Position numbers and translations under genes: made by a program. Shown here piece after piece: positions 32,738 through 42,591 of a DNA stretch of 64,000 nt (position 1 is its first letter; the number at the start of each line of letters is the position of its first letter). The stretch is taken from positions 124,001 to 188,000 of the forward strand of contig CAVZZJ010000009.1 in NCBI GenBank assembly GCA_963779735.1. Direction: 5' to 3'. The DNA is from Bog-473 sp963779735 (GTDB lineage: Bacteria; Actinomycetota; Acidimicrobiia; Acidimicrobiales; RAAP-2). The notes beneath the pieces are model-generated. The model was not told where the DNA came from. It searched no databases and was given only the letters and a program-made list of their open reading frames with translations.

Positions 32738-35282
32738 GCCGAGAGGAGCCGGCGCGCCTCCGCGAGCGCCTCCTCCAGCCGGGAGGGGTCCCGGCCGCCG
32801 GCCAGGGCCAACTCGGGCGACCCCCCGCCCCCTCCCCCGACGATGGCGCCGAGCGCCCGCACCACGCCCGTGGCGTCGGGCGCTCCTCCCGTGGCCACGG
32901 CCAGCGCCACCTTGGCGCCGTCGGGCGAACCGCCCAGGGCGACGGCCCGCACGCCGTCACGGCGCAGCACGGACTGGGTCAGCGCCCGCAGGGCGTCGGG
33001 CTCCATCCCGTCCCGGCGCGCCACCACGACCCCGTGGACGGCCCCGGCGGCCAGCCCGGCCGCCTCGAACTCGCTCGACTGCTGGCGCAGCCGGGCCAGC
33101 TCCCTCTCGCTCTCGCGCTGGCGGGACAGCGACCGCTCGAGCGCCGGCAGCAGGTCGTCGGGGTCGCTGTGCAACAGATCGGCCGCCGAGCGGACCAGCT
33201 GCTCACGGGCGGCGATGCGCTCGAGGGAGGCGTGCCCGGTGACGGCGAAGATGCGGCGCTTGTTCGAGCCGATGCTCTCCTCGGAGGTGACCATGATGGG
33301 ACCGATCTGGCCCAGCGAGCCGACGTGGGTGCCGCCGCAGAACTCCAGGGAGGTTCCGCCCGCCTGGACGACGCGCACCGTCGAGCCGTACTTGTCCTCG
33401 AAGAAGGCGATCGCGCCCATGCGCTCCGCCTCCTCCTTGGTGGTCTCCGTCGTCTCGACCGGCGCGTCGGTGAGCACGGCCTCGTTGGCCAGCTCGCTCA
33501 CCCTGGCCAGTTCCTCAGCGGTCGGCGCCCCGTGGTGCGAGAAGTCGAAGCGCAGCCGGTCGGGCGCCACCAGCGAGCCCTGCTGGCGCACCTGGTCGCC
33601 CAGCACCGCCCGCAGCGCGGCGTGCAGCAGGTGGGTGGCCGTATGGTTCCGCCGGATGGCCTCGCGGCGCGCCCGTCGATCCTCGCCAGCGCATCCTGGC
33701 CGACCACGATCTCCCCGGTCACCCGCGCCCGGTGCGCGATCAGACCGGGCAGCGCGTAGACGGTGTCGGTGACCTCCGCCGTGCCGGTCTCGGTGACGAT
33801 GGTGCCGATGTCACCGACCTGCCCCCCGCCCTCGGCGTAGAACGGCGTCTGGTCCAAGAAGACCTCGACCTCCGAGCCGTCCCCCAGCACGCCGACCACG
33901 CGAGCCGGCACCTCGTAGTGGGCCGCCGCCCGCCCCACGAACTGCGTGGCACCCTCGGACTCCAAGAGGGCGCGGTACGACGACTCGTCGCCCGCCTTGG
34001 CGGCCTTGGCCGCGGCCCGCGCCCGCTCCCGCTGCTCGGCCATGGCGGCGTCGAACCCGGCCCGATCGACCTCCACCCCCGCGTCGCGGGCCAGCTCCTC
34101 GGTCAGCTCGACCGGGAAGCCGTGGGTGTCGTGCAGGGTGAAGGCCACGTCGCCCCCGAGCACCTTCTCACCGGTGGCGAACGCCTCCTCCAGCCGGCTC
34201 AGCCCGGCCCGCAGCGTCCGGTCGAACCCCGCCTCCTCGCGCTCGAGCACGGCGAGGATCACCTCGCGGTTGGCGACCAGCGCCGGCCAGGCCTCCCCGA
34301 GCACCGCGGTGACGGCGTCGACGAGCACCGGGGTCACCGGCGCCTCGACCCCCAGGCGACGCGCCGCCAGCACCGCCCGCCGGACGACGCGGCGCAGCAC
34401 GTAGCCCCGGCCCTCGTTGGCCGGCAGCACCCCGTCCCCCACCAGCATCGACATGGCCCGCCCGTGATCGGCCATCAGGCGCAGCGCCACGTCGGTGCGC
34501 TCCTCGGCCCCGTAGGTGACCCCGCAGGCGGAGGCCGCCGCCTGAATGATCGGTGCGAACAGGTCGGTGTCGAAGACGGAGTCGCGCCCCTGCAGGATGG
34601 GGAGGATGCGCTCCAGCCCGGCCCCGGTGTCGATGTTCTTCTTGGGCAGCTCGGACAAGGAGCCGTCGGGGTTGCGCTTGTACTGCATGAAGACCAGGTT
34701 CCAGATTTCGACGTAGCGCTCCTCGCCGCCGAACTTGGGCCCCCCGGCGGCGCCGTACGCCTCGCCCCGGTCGTAGAAGATCTCCGAGTCGGGCCCGCAG
34801 GGCAGCTCGGGGGAGGGCTCCCAGAAGTTGTCCTCCCCCATGCGCTGGATGCGCTCGGCCGGGAACCCCACCCTCTTGATCCAGATGCGCTCGGCCTCGT
34901 CGTCGCTGTCGTGCACGGTGACCCACAGGCGGTCGGGGTCCAGGCCGAAGACGTCGGTCAGCAGCCCCCAGGCCATGGGGATGGCCTCCTCCTTGAAGTA
35001 GTCGCCGAAGCTGAAGTTGCCCAGCATCTCGAAGAAGGTGCAGTGGTAGGTGTCGGTGCCGACGATCTCTATATCGAGCGCGCGAAAGCACTTCTGCACG
35101 CTGGTGGCGCGCGGCCATGGCGCCGGCTCGTCCCCGACGAAGTAGGACTTGAAGGGGACCATGCCCGCGATGGTGAAGAGCACCGACGGGTCGTGCGGGA
35201 TGAGGCTGGCTGAGGGAACGGCGGTGTGCCCCCGCTCGGTGAAGTAGCGCGTGAAGGCCGCCCGCAGTTCGTTGGCGTCCAT
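32734..35282 (-). CDS. alaS: Alanyl-tRNA synthetase, frameshifted near residue 540
   Basis: AlaS charges tRNA-Ala and edits mischarged Ser/Gly. The upstream frame (ATG 35282) has the catalytic core MDANELRAAFTRYFTERGHT, PSASLIPHDPSVLFTIAGMV, FFEMLGNFSFGDYFKEEAIP, ERIWIKRVGFPAERIQRMGE and the tRNA-binding region up to YAEGGGQVGDIGTIVTE. It breaks near 33668-33674, where DGRAARPSGG replaces the expected DGRARREAIRRNHTATHLLH. In the other frame the editing domain continues with the Zn-binding HTATHLLHAALRAVLGDQV and GGTSLEFCGGTHVGSLGQIG, then the coiled C-terminal domain. Restoring one base gives about 849 residues, normal. A one-base error is by far the likeliest cause, since cells cannot lose alaS. 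Confidence 0.93.
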
Positions 35283-35314
35283 ATGACCAGCTTACCGGCG
35301 ACTACCGGGAACGC

Positions 35315-38212
35315 TCAGCCGGTCGCCATGCCCACGATGGGCCGGTTGAGTCGGATGCCGCCGGTGGAGCCCTCGAACGGCGCGTCGCCGAAGGTGAAGA
35401 TGCCGCCGTCGGCGGCGACCAGCCAGTAGCCGGCGCCGTTGGGCGCGGCGGCCATGCCCACGATGGGCTTGTTCAGCGCGATCCCGCCCGTCGAGCCGTA
35501 GAACTGCGCGTCCCCGAAGGCGAAGATGCCGCCGTCGGAGGCCACCAGCCAGTAGCCGCCGCCGTTGGGCGTGGCCGCCATGCCCACGACGGGCTTGTTC
35601 AGCGCGATCCCGCCCGTCGAGCCGTAGAACTGCGCGTCCCCGAAGGCGAAGATGCCGCCGTCGGAGGCCACCAGCCAGTAGCCGCCGCCGTTGGGCGTGG
35701 TGGCCATGCCCACGATGGGCTTGTTCAGCGCGATCCCGCCCGTCGAGCCGTAGAAGGGCGCGTCGCCGAAGGTGAAGATGCCGCCGTCGGAGGCCACCAG
35801 CCAGTAGCCGCCGCCGTTGGGCGTGGTGGCCATGCCCACGATGGGCTTGTTCAGCGCGATCCCGCCCGTCGAGCCGTAGAAGGGCGCGTCGCCGAAGGTG
35901 AAGATGCCGCCGTCGGAGGCCACCAGCCAGTAGCCGTCGCCGTTGGGCGCGGTCGCCATGCCCACGATGGGCTTGTTCAGCGCGATCCCGCCCGTCGAGC
36001 CGTAGAAGGCGGCCGAACCGAAGTCGAAGACGCCGCCGTCGGAGGCGACGAAGCGGTACCCGTTGCACACGCTCGACCCGCCGAAGCCGTAGGAGCCGGC
36101 CGGGGTGATCGCCGAGGTCCCGTCGGGGTTGACCACCGTGACGTCCACGCAGATGGACTGCGCCGGCGAGGGCGGCACCACGGTCAGGGAGGTCTCGCTC
36201 TCCGAGAGGATCCGCCCCGCCCCGGCGGAGCCGAAGTCGACCGCCTCGGCGTCGTCCAGCCCGCCCCCGTTGAGGGTGATGGCGCCGGCGCCGGTGATCG
36301 GCCCGCTGCCGGCGCTCAGGCCGGCGACCGAGGGACAGCCGTCGCCCCCCTGCAGGGAGATGGCCAGGTTCTGCTCCTGTGGTGTGCCCAGGCCGGTCGC
36401 CAGGTCGTACCCGCTCGTGGCGGGGTAGTCCCCGCCGTTCGTTCCCGTGAAGTCGTTCTCGCCCTGGGTCACGTCGTTGAAGTCGGCGCTGCCGTCGGCG
36501 GCGTCGGCCGAGTAGAGCGCGGGACCGACGAGGCCGAGGGTGCTGTTGCAGCCCTGATCGCTGTCGGCCAGGAACCCGGCCAGCGAGGGGGCCACCTCGC
36601 TGGTGCCCCCGAACAGCCCCCAGCCGCCGAAGTAGGCGGCGACGCCGTCCTGCGGATCGGCACTCAGCGACAGATCGGGCACGCTGCGATGGTCGAGGGC
36701 GCTCTTGCCTCCCACGGTCGCCGTCTGCCAGCCGGGCCGGGACCACACCGTGGAGTAGCCCCCACCGCCGGCCCCGTTGGACAAGCTCTCCTGGCAGACG
36801 CCCAAGGACTGGCCGGCGCAGTCGTTCCAGGCGGACTGGCTGGCCGTGGCGCCGCCGGTCAACGTGGTCCCGCCGCCGCTCAACACGTCGGGCTGGCTGC
36901 CCGGGTCGTCGACCGCCAGGTCCGTTCCCAGATCAGCGTCGAAGCAGTCCTCCGATCCCGAGTCCCCCGCCGCGGCCACCATGGTCTGGCCCTGCACGGC
37001 CATGCGCTCGAAGATGTCGCTCTCGGCGGCCGCGGCGCCGGGGTCGTTCTCCTCCTCGCAGAAGCCCCAGCTGGTGGTGACCACTTGGGCCACGTCGTCG
37101 CTGGCGATGCGGTTGTAGAGGTCGAGGGCGGTCGTGTCCTCGGTCTCGTTCGGCGCCTCGTAGACGACGATGGAGGCGGACGGGGCGTTCACCGCAGTCA
37201 GCTCAATGTCCAGGGCCGCCTCGCCTGATCCCGAGCTCGGTCCGCCGGGGGACCCGTCCACCACGACCGTGCGCACCGGGACGCTCAGTCCGTAACAGGC
37301 CTCGAAGGCCGCGATGTCGGCCGGGGAGAACTGCTCGAACTCGACGATGCCGACGGTCTCGCCGATACCCGTCCGGCCCTGGGCGAGGAGGGAGCTCAGG
37401 CCGTAGTCGTCGGCCAGCTCCGTCGAGGTGTAACCCGTCGGGCCGGCCGCACCGGCCGCTCCGCTGCACGCCTGGGGCCCACCGGACTGGGCGGGAATCG
37501 CATGGCCGAGGGCGCCGTTCACAGTGGACCTGGAGCCGGCCGGGGTGGGGACACGGCGAAGCATGGAGTGTTCCTGGGAGAGGCCGCTGAGGCCGACGAT
37601 CCCCGTGACCTCACCGGCCAGCGAGGCGGGGATCCGCGGCCCGGCCGTGTTCACCACGGAGGTGATGTGGCCCGGAAGGAGGACCGACTCGAGCGGGGTA
37701 TGGAAGGCGGCGGAGACCGTGGCGGCGCTCCCGCTCACCGGCAGAAGGGTGCTCCCCGGCGTGGGGACGCCCACCTCGAGCCCCTCGGCGCGCAGGGTCG
37801 TGCTCACCTGCTGCACCTCGGCCGCGTCGGGGCCGTAGGCGGCGGCGTACTCGGCCGAGGTCAGGTAGTGGTGGTAGCCCGGCGAGCCGGGCGTGGAGAC
37901 GGCGGCGACCTCGGCGGCCAGCCCGGCCGGATCCTGGCCGGCCAGCCCGACGGTGAGGTGGAGGATCCGCGAGCCGGGCTCCGCCCCCAGGCGCGTCACG
38001 CCGGCCGGAACGGCGGGCAGCTCCCCCCCCAGCGTCACGGTGGCCCCGGCGGGCGTCGCCGCGCCGGCCGTGCCCCCAACGGCCAACGGTGTCAGCCCGA
38101 CGAGCGCGGCGAGCCCGGCCGGCGCGGCCAGCACGGCCAGCACGACGAGCACCGGCGCCAGAGCGAGCACGGGCGGCACTCCAGTGCGCCGTGCGACGAT
38201 CGCCTTCTTCAA
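35315..38212 (-). CDS. Secreted sedolisin-type peptidase (S53) with IPT domain and six 42-residue propeller repeats
   Basis: The 965-residue protein starts at TTG 38212, which overlaps the rarA stop by four bases. It has a signal peptide (MKKAIVARRTGVPPVLALAP and hydrophobic run), a pro-kumamolisin prodomain (roughly residues 60-215, with YHHYLTSAEYAAAYGPDAAE), and an S53 catalytic domain with Glu331 and Asp335 in GSGEAALDIELTAV, Asp417 in AGDSGSEDC, and Ser538 in FGGTSEVAPSLAGF. A Ca-site-like Asp cluster lies in NDVTQGENDF. After a TIG/IPT-like beta domain, six near-identical 42-residue units (GYWLVASDGGIFTFGDAPFY, STGGIALNKPIVGMA) follow. It would be an exported, acid-active serine-carboxyl peptidase bound or displayed through the repeat domain. 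Confidence 0.88.
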   Translation of the reverse strand: MKKAIVARRTGVPPVLALAPVLVVLAVLAAPAGLAALVGLTPLAVGGTAGAATPAGATVTLGGELPAVPAGVTRLGAEPGSRILHLTVGLAGQDPAGLAAEVAAVSTPGSPGYHHYLTSAEYAAAYGPDAAEVQQVSTTLRAEGLEVGVPTPGSTLLPVSGSAATVSAAFHTPLESVLLPGHITSVVNTAGPRIPASLAGEVTGIVGLSGLSQEHSMLRRVPTPAGSRSTVNGALGHAIPAQSGGPQACSGAAGAAGPTGYTSTELADDYGLSSLLAQGRTGIGETVGIVEFEQFSPADIAAFEACYGLSVPVRTVVVDGSPGGPSSGSGEAALDIELTAVNAPSASIVVYEAPNETEDTTALDLYNRIASDDVAQVVTTSWGFCEEENDPGAAAAESDIFERMAVQGQTMVAAAGDSGSEDCFDADLGTDLAVDDPGSQPDVLSGGGTTLTGGATASQSAWNDCAGQSLGVCQESLSNGAGGGGYSTVWSRPGWQTATVGGKSALDHRSVPDLSLSADPQDGVAAYFGGWGLFGGTSEVAPSLAGFLADSDQGCNSTLGLVGPALYSADAADGSADFNDVTQGENDFTGTNGGDYPATSGYDLATGLGTPQEQNLAISLQGGDGCPSVAGLSAGSGPITGAGAITLNGGGLDDAEAVDFGSAGAGRILSESETSLTVVPPSPAQSICVDVTVVNPDGTSAITPAGSYGFGGSSVCNGYRFVASDGGVFDFGSAAFYGSTGGIALNKPIVGMATAPNGDGYWLVASDGGIFTFGDAPFYGSTGGIALNKPIVGMATTPNGGGYWLVASDGGIFTFGDAPFYGSTGGIALNKPIVGMATTPNGGGYWLVASDGGIFAFGDAQFYGSTGGIALNKPVVGMAATPNGGGYWLVASDGGIFAFGDAQFYGSTGGIALNKPIVGMAAAPNGAGYWLVAADGGIFTFGDAPFEGSTGGIRLNRPIVGMATG
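35325..36052. repeat. Six near-identical 126-bp tandem repeats encoding a 42-residue propeller-like domain
   Basis: Copies of the 126-base unit begin at 35325, 35451, 35577, 35703, 35829 and 35955. On the minus strand each encodes GYWLVASDGGIFTFGDAPFY followed by GSTGGIALNKPIVGMATTPN with small variation. The DNA copies differ at few bases, so they arose recently or are kept alike by recombination. Such regions are also likely to assemble poorly. Confidence 0.95.
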
Positions 38213-39513
38213 GGGCCCCCCTCCGCCTTTCTAGCCTCGGCACCGTGGGCTGAGGGCTCGTAGTAGATGTGCCCCTCCAGCGCATCAGGACGATACTGCT
38301 GCGCGACCACCCCGGAGGGGTCGCCATGGGGATAGACGTACCCCTCGCCGTGGCCGAGCGACGCCGCCGCCTTGTAGTGGCTGTCACGCAGGTGGTTCGG
38401 CACCTCTTGGGCGACACCCGAGCGGACGTCGTCCTGGGCCCGGCCCAGGGCCACCACCACCGAGTTCGACTTGGGGGCGCGGGCCAGGTAGATCACCGCC
38501 TCGGCCAGGTTGAGCGCCGCCTCGGGTAGGCCGACGTACTCGACCGCCCGCGCCGCCGCCTCGGCCATCAACAGTGCCTGCGGGTCGGCCAGACCGATGT
38601 CCTCACTGGCCAGGATCACCAACCGCCGAGCCAAGAAGCGCGGGTCCTCACCGGCCTCGATCATGCGGGACATCCAGTACAGGCCGGCGTCGGGATCGGA
38701 CCCTCTGACGCTCTTGATCAGGGCGCTGATCTGGTCGTAGTGCTCGTCCGCCCCCTGGTGGAACAGCCGGCCGTCGCGGGCGCGGGCCATGTCGGCGATG
38801 CTCAGGACGACCGGGTCCGCCGGACCGGTCCCGCCCGCCGCACCGGTCCCGCCCGACCGCGCCAGCGCCACCGCCACCTCGACCGTGGTCAGGGCGGCCC
38901 GGGCGTCCCCCTCGCAGGCGGCCACCACGGCGTCGACGGCGTCGTCGTGGGCCGAGGCCCCCTCGGCCTCCAGCCCGCGCCAGACCAGCGTGCGCAGGCT
39001 CTCGGGGCTGAGCGGGCGCAGCCGCCACAAAGAGGATCGGCTCAAGAGGGGTGGGTTCACCTCGAAGAAGGGGTTCTCGGTGGTGGCGCCGACGAGCACG
39101 ACCAGCCCGTCCTCGACGGCGGGCAACAGCACGTCTTGCTGGGACTTGTTGAAGCGGTGGACCTCGTCGACGAAGAGCATGGTGCCCTGCCCGTGCTCGC
39201 CCAGCCTCCGCTCGGCCTCGGACAGCGCCTCGCGCACGTCCTTGACGCCGGCGGCCGTGGCCGACAGGGTGACCAGGTGCTTGGCCGTCGTCGCGGCCAG
39301 GAGGCGGGCCAGGGTGGTCTTGCCGGTGCCGGCCGGCCCCCACAAGATGGCGGACCCCACCCGGTCGGCCTCGGCCAGGGCGCGCAGCGGAGCCCCGGGC
39401 CCGACCAGGTGCTCCTGGCCCACCATCTCGTCGAAGTTGCGGGGCCGAAGGCGGGCGGCGAGCGGGGCCTGACGCTCCAGGTTGCGATGAGCGGCGTCGG
39501 CGAAGAGGCTCAA
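38209..39513 (-). CDS. rarA: Replication-associated recombination protein RarA/MgsA
   Basis: This AAA+ clamp-loader-like ATPase acts at stalled replication forks. The 434-residue protein starts at TTG 39513, overlapping the aspS stop by four bases: MSLFADAAHRNLERQAPLAA. It has RPRNFDEMVGQEHLVGPGAP, the Walker A ILWGPAGTGKTTLARLLA, Walker B FVDEVHRFNKSQQDVLLPAV, sensor 1 GATTENPFFEVNPPLLSRSS and the C-terminal tetramerisation region ending GEGYVYPHGDPSGVVAQQYR, plus HYYEPSAHGAEARK at the end. Confidence 0.93.
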   Translation of the reverse strand: MSLFADAAHRNLERQAPLAARLRPRNFDEMVGQEHLVGPGAPLRALAEADRVGSAILWGPAGTGKTTLARLLAATTAKHLVTLSATAAGVKDVREALSEAERRLGEHGQGTMLFVDEVHRFNKSQQDVLLPAVEDGLVVLVGATTENPFFEVNPPLLSRSSLWRLRPLSPESLRTLVWRGLEAEGASAHDDAVDAVVAACEGDARAALTTVEVAVALARSGGTGAAGGTGPADPVVLSIADMARARDGRLFHQGADEHYDQISALIKSVRGSDPDAGLYWMSRMIEAGEDPRFLARRLVILASEDIGLADPQALLMAEAAARAVEYVGLPEAALNLAEAVIYLARAPKSNSVVVALGRAQDDVRSGVAQEVPNHLRDSHYKAAASLGHGEGYVYPHGDPSGVVAQQYRPDALEGHIYYEPSAHGAEARKAEGGP

Positions 39514-41276
39514 GGGGTCGGGGTGAGGGGGTTGACGGGCGCGACGGTGCGGATGCCGAGCTCGGCCAGGGCGCCGGCGGGCAGGGGCGCCGGAGCGCCG
39601 GTGAGCAGGTCGGCGCCCGACTGGGTCTTCGGGTAGGCGATCACCTCGCGGATGTTCTCCTCCCCGGCCAGCACGGCGGCCAGCCGGTCGATGCCGAAGG
39701 CGAAGCCGGCATGCGGCGGTGCCCCGTAGCGGAAGGCGCTGAGGAGGAAGCCGAAGCGGCTCTCGGCCTCCTCGGGGCTGATGCCCAGCGTGTCGAAGAT
39801 CCGCGACTGCACGTCCCGGTGGTGGATACGCACACTCCCCGATCCGAGCTCCCACCCGTTGAGAACGAGGTCGTAGGCCTGAGAGCGCACGGCGAAGGGG
39901 ACGGAGTCGAGGAGCGCCATGTCCTCGGGGTACGGCATGGTGAACGGGTGGTGCGCCGGCTGGGGGTTCCCCTCGGCATCGACCCCGTCGAACATCGGGA
40001 AGTCCACCACCCAGACGTAGCGGTGCGGCCCCTGGCCCACCGGCGGCGAGCCGAGCGCCGTCCGCAGCGTGCCCAGGGCCGTGCAGGCGACCCGGTGGGT
40101 GTCCGAGACGGCCAGGATGAGGTCCCCCTCGCGCGCACCGGTCTTCTCCAGGAGGGCCGCCCGCTCGGCCCCCGACAGGAAGCGGTCCAGCGGGGAGTCG
40201 AGGGCCAGGCCGGCGGTGACCCGGAACCAGGCCAGGCCGGCGGCGCCGGCCCGCTTGGCCTGCTCGACCAGCCCGTCGAGGCGGGAGCGGGCGAACGTGG
40301 CGCCGCCCGGCACCAGCAGCGCCTTGACGTGCGAGCCCGAGAAGGCCCGCACCTCGGTGCCGGCGAACTCGGCGCTCAGCTCGACCAGCTCCATCTCGTT
40401 GCGCAGGTCGGGCTTGTCGGTGCCGAAGCGGTTGAGGGCATCGGTCCACGTCATGCGGGCGATCGGGGGCGGCCGCTCCCCGGTGGCGGCCTCCGCCGCA
40501 TTGAGGACGGCCTCGGAGACCCAGCCCATGATGTCGTCCTGGGTGGCGAACGAGGCCTCCATGTCCAGCTGGGTGAACTCGAACTGCCGGTCGGCCCGCA
40601 GGTCCTCGTCGCGCAGGCAGCGGGCTATCTGGTAGTAGCGGTCGACGCCGCCCACCATCAGCAGCTGCTTGGCCAGCTGCGGGCTCTGGGGCAGCGCGTA
40701 GAAGGAGCCGTGGTGCAGCCGGCTGGGCACGGAGAACTCGCGGGATCCCTCGGGGGTGGGTGCCCACAGGAGTGGGGTCTCGACCTCGCAGAACCCCTGC
40801 CGGTCCATGGCGGCGCGGATGGCGGCGTTGACCCGGGCCCGCAGGCGCAGGTTGCGTTGCAGCCGGGGGCGGCGCAGGTCGACGTAGCGGTAGCGCAGGC
40901 GGATCTGCTCGTCGGACTCGTCGCGCTCGTCGACCGAGAAGGGAGGCGGCTCGGCCTCGTTGAGCACCACCACGGTGCACTCCCCCACCTCGACCTCGCC
41001 CGTCTCGATGGCCGGGTTCTCCATCCCGGCCGGCCGGCGGCGCACCGTCCCCTCGACGGCGATCACCCACTCGCTCCGCACGTCGACCTTGTTGTCGATC
41101 ACGCACTGGATCACGCCCGAGTGGTCGCGCAGGTCGATGAAGGCCAGGTGCTCGCCGTGCTCGCGGCGATGGGCCACCCAGCCGCACACCCTTACTCGGG
41201 CGCCCTCCTCGGCGACGCGCAGCACCCCGCACAGGTGGGTGCGCATCGCCGTGGTCCGGTTCGGGTGATCAGTCAT
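39510..41276 (-). CDS. aspS: Aspartyl-tRNA synthetase (bacterial type)
   Basis: AspS charges tRNA-Asp; a non-discriminating version also charges tRNA-Asn. The 588-residue protein has the N-terminal OB fold (VCGWVAHRREHGEHLAFIDL), class II motif 1 region, motif 2 PQLAKQLLMVGGVDRYYQIA, FTQLDMEASFATQDDI, the large GAD insertion and motif 3 GIDRLAAVLAGEENIREVIA. Start ATG 41276 (MTDHPNRTTAMRTHLCGVLR). It lies between rarA and hisS; hisS is 14 bases upstream. Confidence 0.95.
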   Translation of the reverse strand: MTDHPNRTTAMRTHLCGVLRVAEEGARVRVCGWVAHRREHGEHLAFIDLRDHSGVIQCVIDNKVDVRSEWVIAVEGTVRRRPAGMENPAIETGEVEVGECTVVVLNEAEPPPFSVDERDESDEQIRLRYRYVDLRRPRLQRNLRLRARVNAAIRAAMDRQGFCEVETPLLWAPTPEGSREFSVPSRLHHGSFYALPQSPQLAKQLLMVGGVDRYYQIARCLRDEDLRADRQFEFTQLDMEASFATQDDIMGWVSEAVLNAAEAATGERPPPIARMTWTDALNRFGTDKPDLRNEMELVELSAEFAGTEVRAFSGSHVKALLVPGGATFARSRLDGLVEQAKRAGAAGLAWFRVTAGLALDSPLDRFLSGAERAALLEKTGAREGDLILAVSDTHRVACTALGTLRTALGSPPVGQGPHRYVWVVDFPMFDGVDAEGNPQPAHHPFTMPYPEDMALLDSVPFAVRSQAYDLVLNGWELGSGSVRIHHRDVQSRIFDTLGISPEEAESRFGFLLSAFRYGAPPHAGFAFGIDRLAAVLAGEENIREVIAYPKTQSGADLLTGAPAPLPAGALAELGIRTVAPVNPLTPTP

Positions 41277-41290
41277 GGAGTGGAGTCTTA

Positions 41291-42589
41291 TCAGGCGAGC
41301 AGCGCGCGCAGCTCGGCCACGACGTCGGCTCGAGACACGGTGCGCTGCCCCTCTTCGCTGCGGAGCGGGCGGAGGCTGACGGTACCCTCCTCCAGCTCCC
41401 GGTCCCCGATGACCACCGCCACCAGGGCACCGGAGCGATCGGCCGACTTTATCTGCGACTTCATGGATCGGTTGTCGAAGCCGCGGTCGATGCGCAGCCC
41501 GGCCTGGCGTAGCTCGTTGGTGAGGAGCACGGCGGACTCGCCCCCCGTGAGGTCGATCACGTAGGCGTGGAGCGGCGGGGGGTCGGAGGCGAACACCCCC
41601 TCGGCGTCGCAGGCGATGAGGATGCGCTCCATGCCCAGGCCGAAGCCGATGCCCGGGGTGGGCGCACCGCCGAGCATCTCCACCAGGCCGTTGTAGCGGC
41701 CGCCGCCGCCCAGGGCGTTCTGCGCCGCATCGATGGCGCCCGAGGCGAACTCGAACGTGGTGCGGGTGTAGTAGTCGAAGCCGCGCACGAGACGGTGGTC
41801 GATGGCGTAGGGCACATCGAGCGCATCGAGGCCGGCCCGCACCCGGGCGAAGTGGGCGGCGCAGGCCTCGCACAGGTTGTCCACGAGGCGGGGCGCGCCC
41901 TCGGTGGCGTCCTGGCACTCGGGGGTCTTGCAGTCGAGGACGCGCAGTGGGTTGAGATCGAAGCGGGCCTGGTGCGGGAGGCAGAGCTCGGACCGCCGCT
42001 CGGCCAGGTACTGGCGCAGCAGCTCGGTGTAGCCGGGCCGGCAGTCACCGTCCCCCATGGAGTGGATCTTGAGCGTGACCCGGTCCAGGCCGAGCGAGGC
42101 GATGAAGCCGAACGCCAAGGTGATCACCTCGACGTCGAGGTCGGCGTCGGAGGGGCCCAGGGCCTCAATGCCAAGCTGGAAGTGCTGGCGGTAGCGGCCG
42201 TGCTGCGGGTTCTCGTGCCGGAACGACGGCGCCACGTACCAGGCCTTCCAGGGCGGTACGGGGTGGTGCTGCACGAAGGCCCGCACGATGGGCGCCGTCC
42301 CCTCGGGACGGAGGGCCATGACCTGCCCGTCGCGGTCGGCGAAGGTGTACATCTCCTTGCCCACCACGTCGCTCCCCTCCCCGATGCCCCGGTGGAAGAT
42401 CCCCACGTGCTCGAGGACGGGCGTGACCGCCAGCCCGTAGCCGGCGCCCTCGACGAGGGTGGCGAAGCGCGCCACGAGGCGCTCCCAGCGCACCGACTCG
42501 GGCCACAGCACGTCGTGCATGCCCTTGGGCGTGCGCGCCGGTTGGTCGGCGGGCGCGCCCGAACCCGCCGCCACCTGCTCCTCCGTCAC
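41291..42589 (-). CDS. hisS: Histidyl-tRNA synthetase
   Basis: HisS charges tRNA-His. The 432-residue protein has class II features: KGMHDVLWPESVRWERLVAR, FADRDGQVMALRPEGTAPIV, the motif 2 FRHENPQHGRYRQHFQLGIE, the HisA-region motif RGFDYYTRTTFEF, GGGGRYNGLVEMLGG and GIGFGLGMERILIA, and a C-terminal anticodon-binding domain. The gene is three bases downstream of relA. Confidence 0.95.
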   Translation of the reverse strand: MTEEQVAAGSGAPADQPARTPKGMHDVLWPESVRWERLVARFATLVEGAGYGLAVTPVLEHVGIFHRGIGEGSDVVGKEMYTFADRDGQVMALRPEGTAPIVRAFVQHHPVPPWKAWYVAPSFRHENPQHGRYRQHFQLGIEALGPSDADLDVEVITLAFGFIASLGLDRVTLKIHSMGDGDCRPGYTELLRQYLAERRSELCLPHQARFDLNPLRVLDCKTPECQDATEGAPRLVDNLCEACAAHFARVRAGLDALDVPYAIDHRLVRGFDYYTRTTFEFASGAIDAAQNALGGGGRYNGLVEMLGGAPTPGIGFGLGMERILIACDAEGVFASDPPPLHAYVIDLTGGESAVLLTNELRQAGLRIDRGFDNRSMKSQIKSADRSGALVAVVIGDRELEEGTVSLRPLRSEEGQRTVSRADVVAELRALLA

Positions 42590-42591
42590 GG

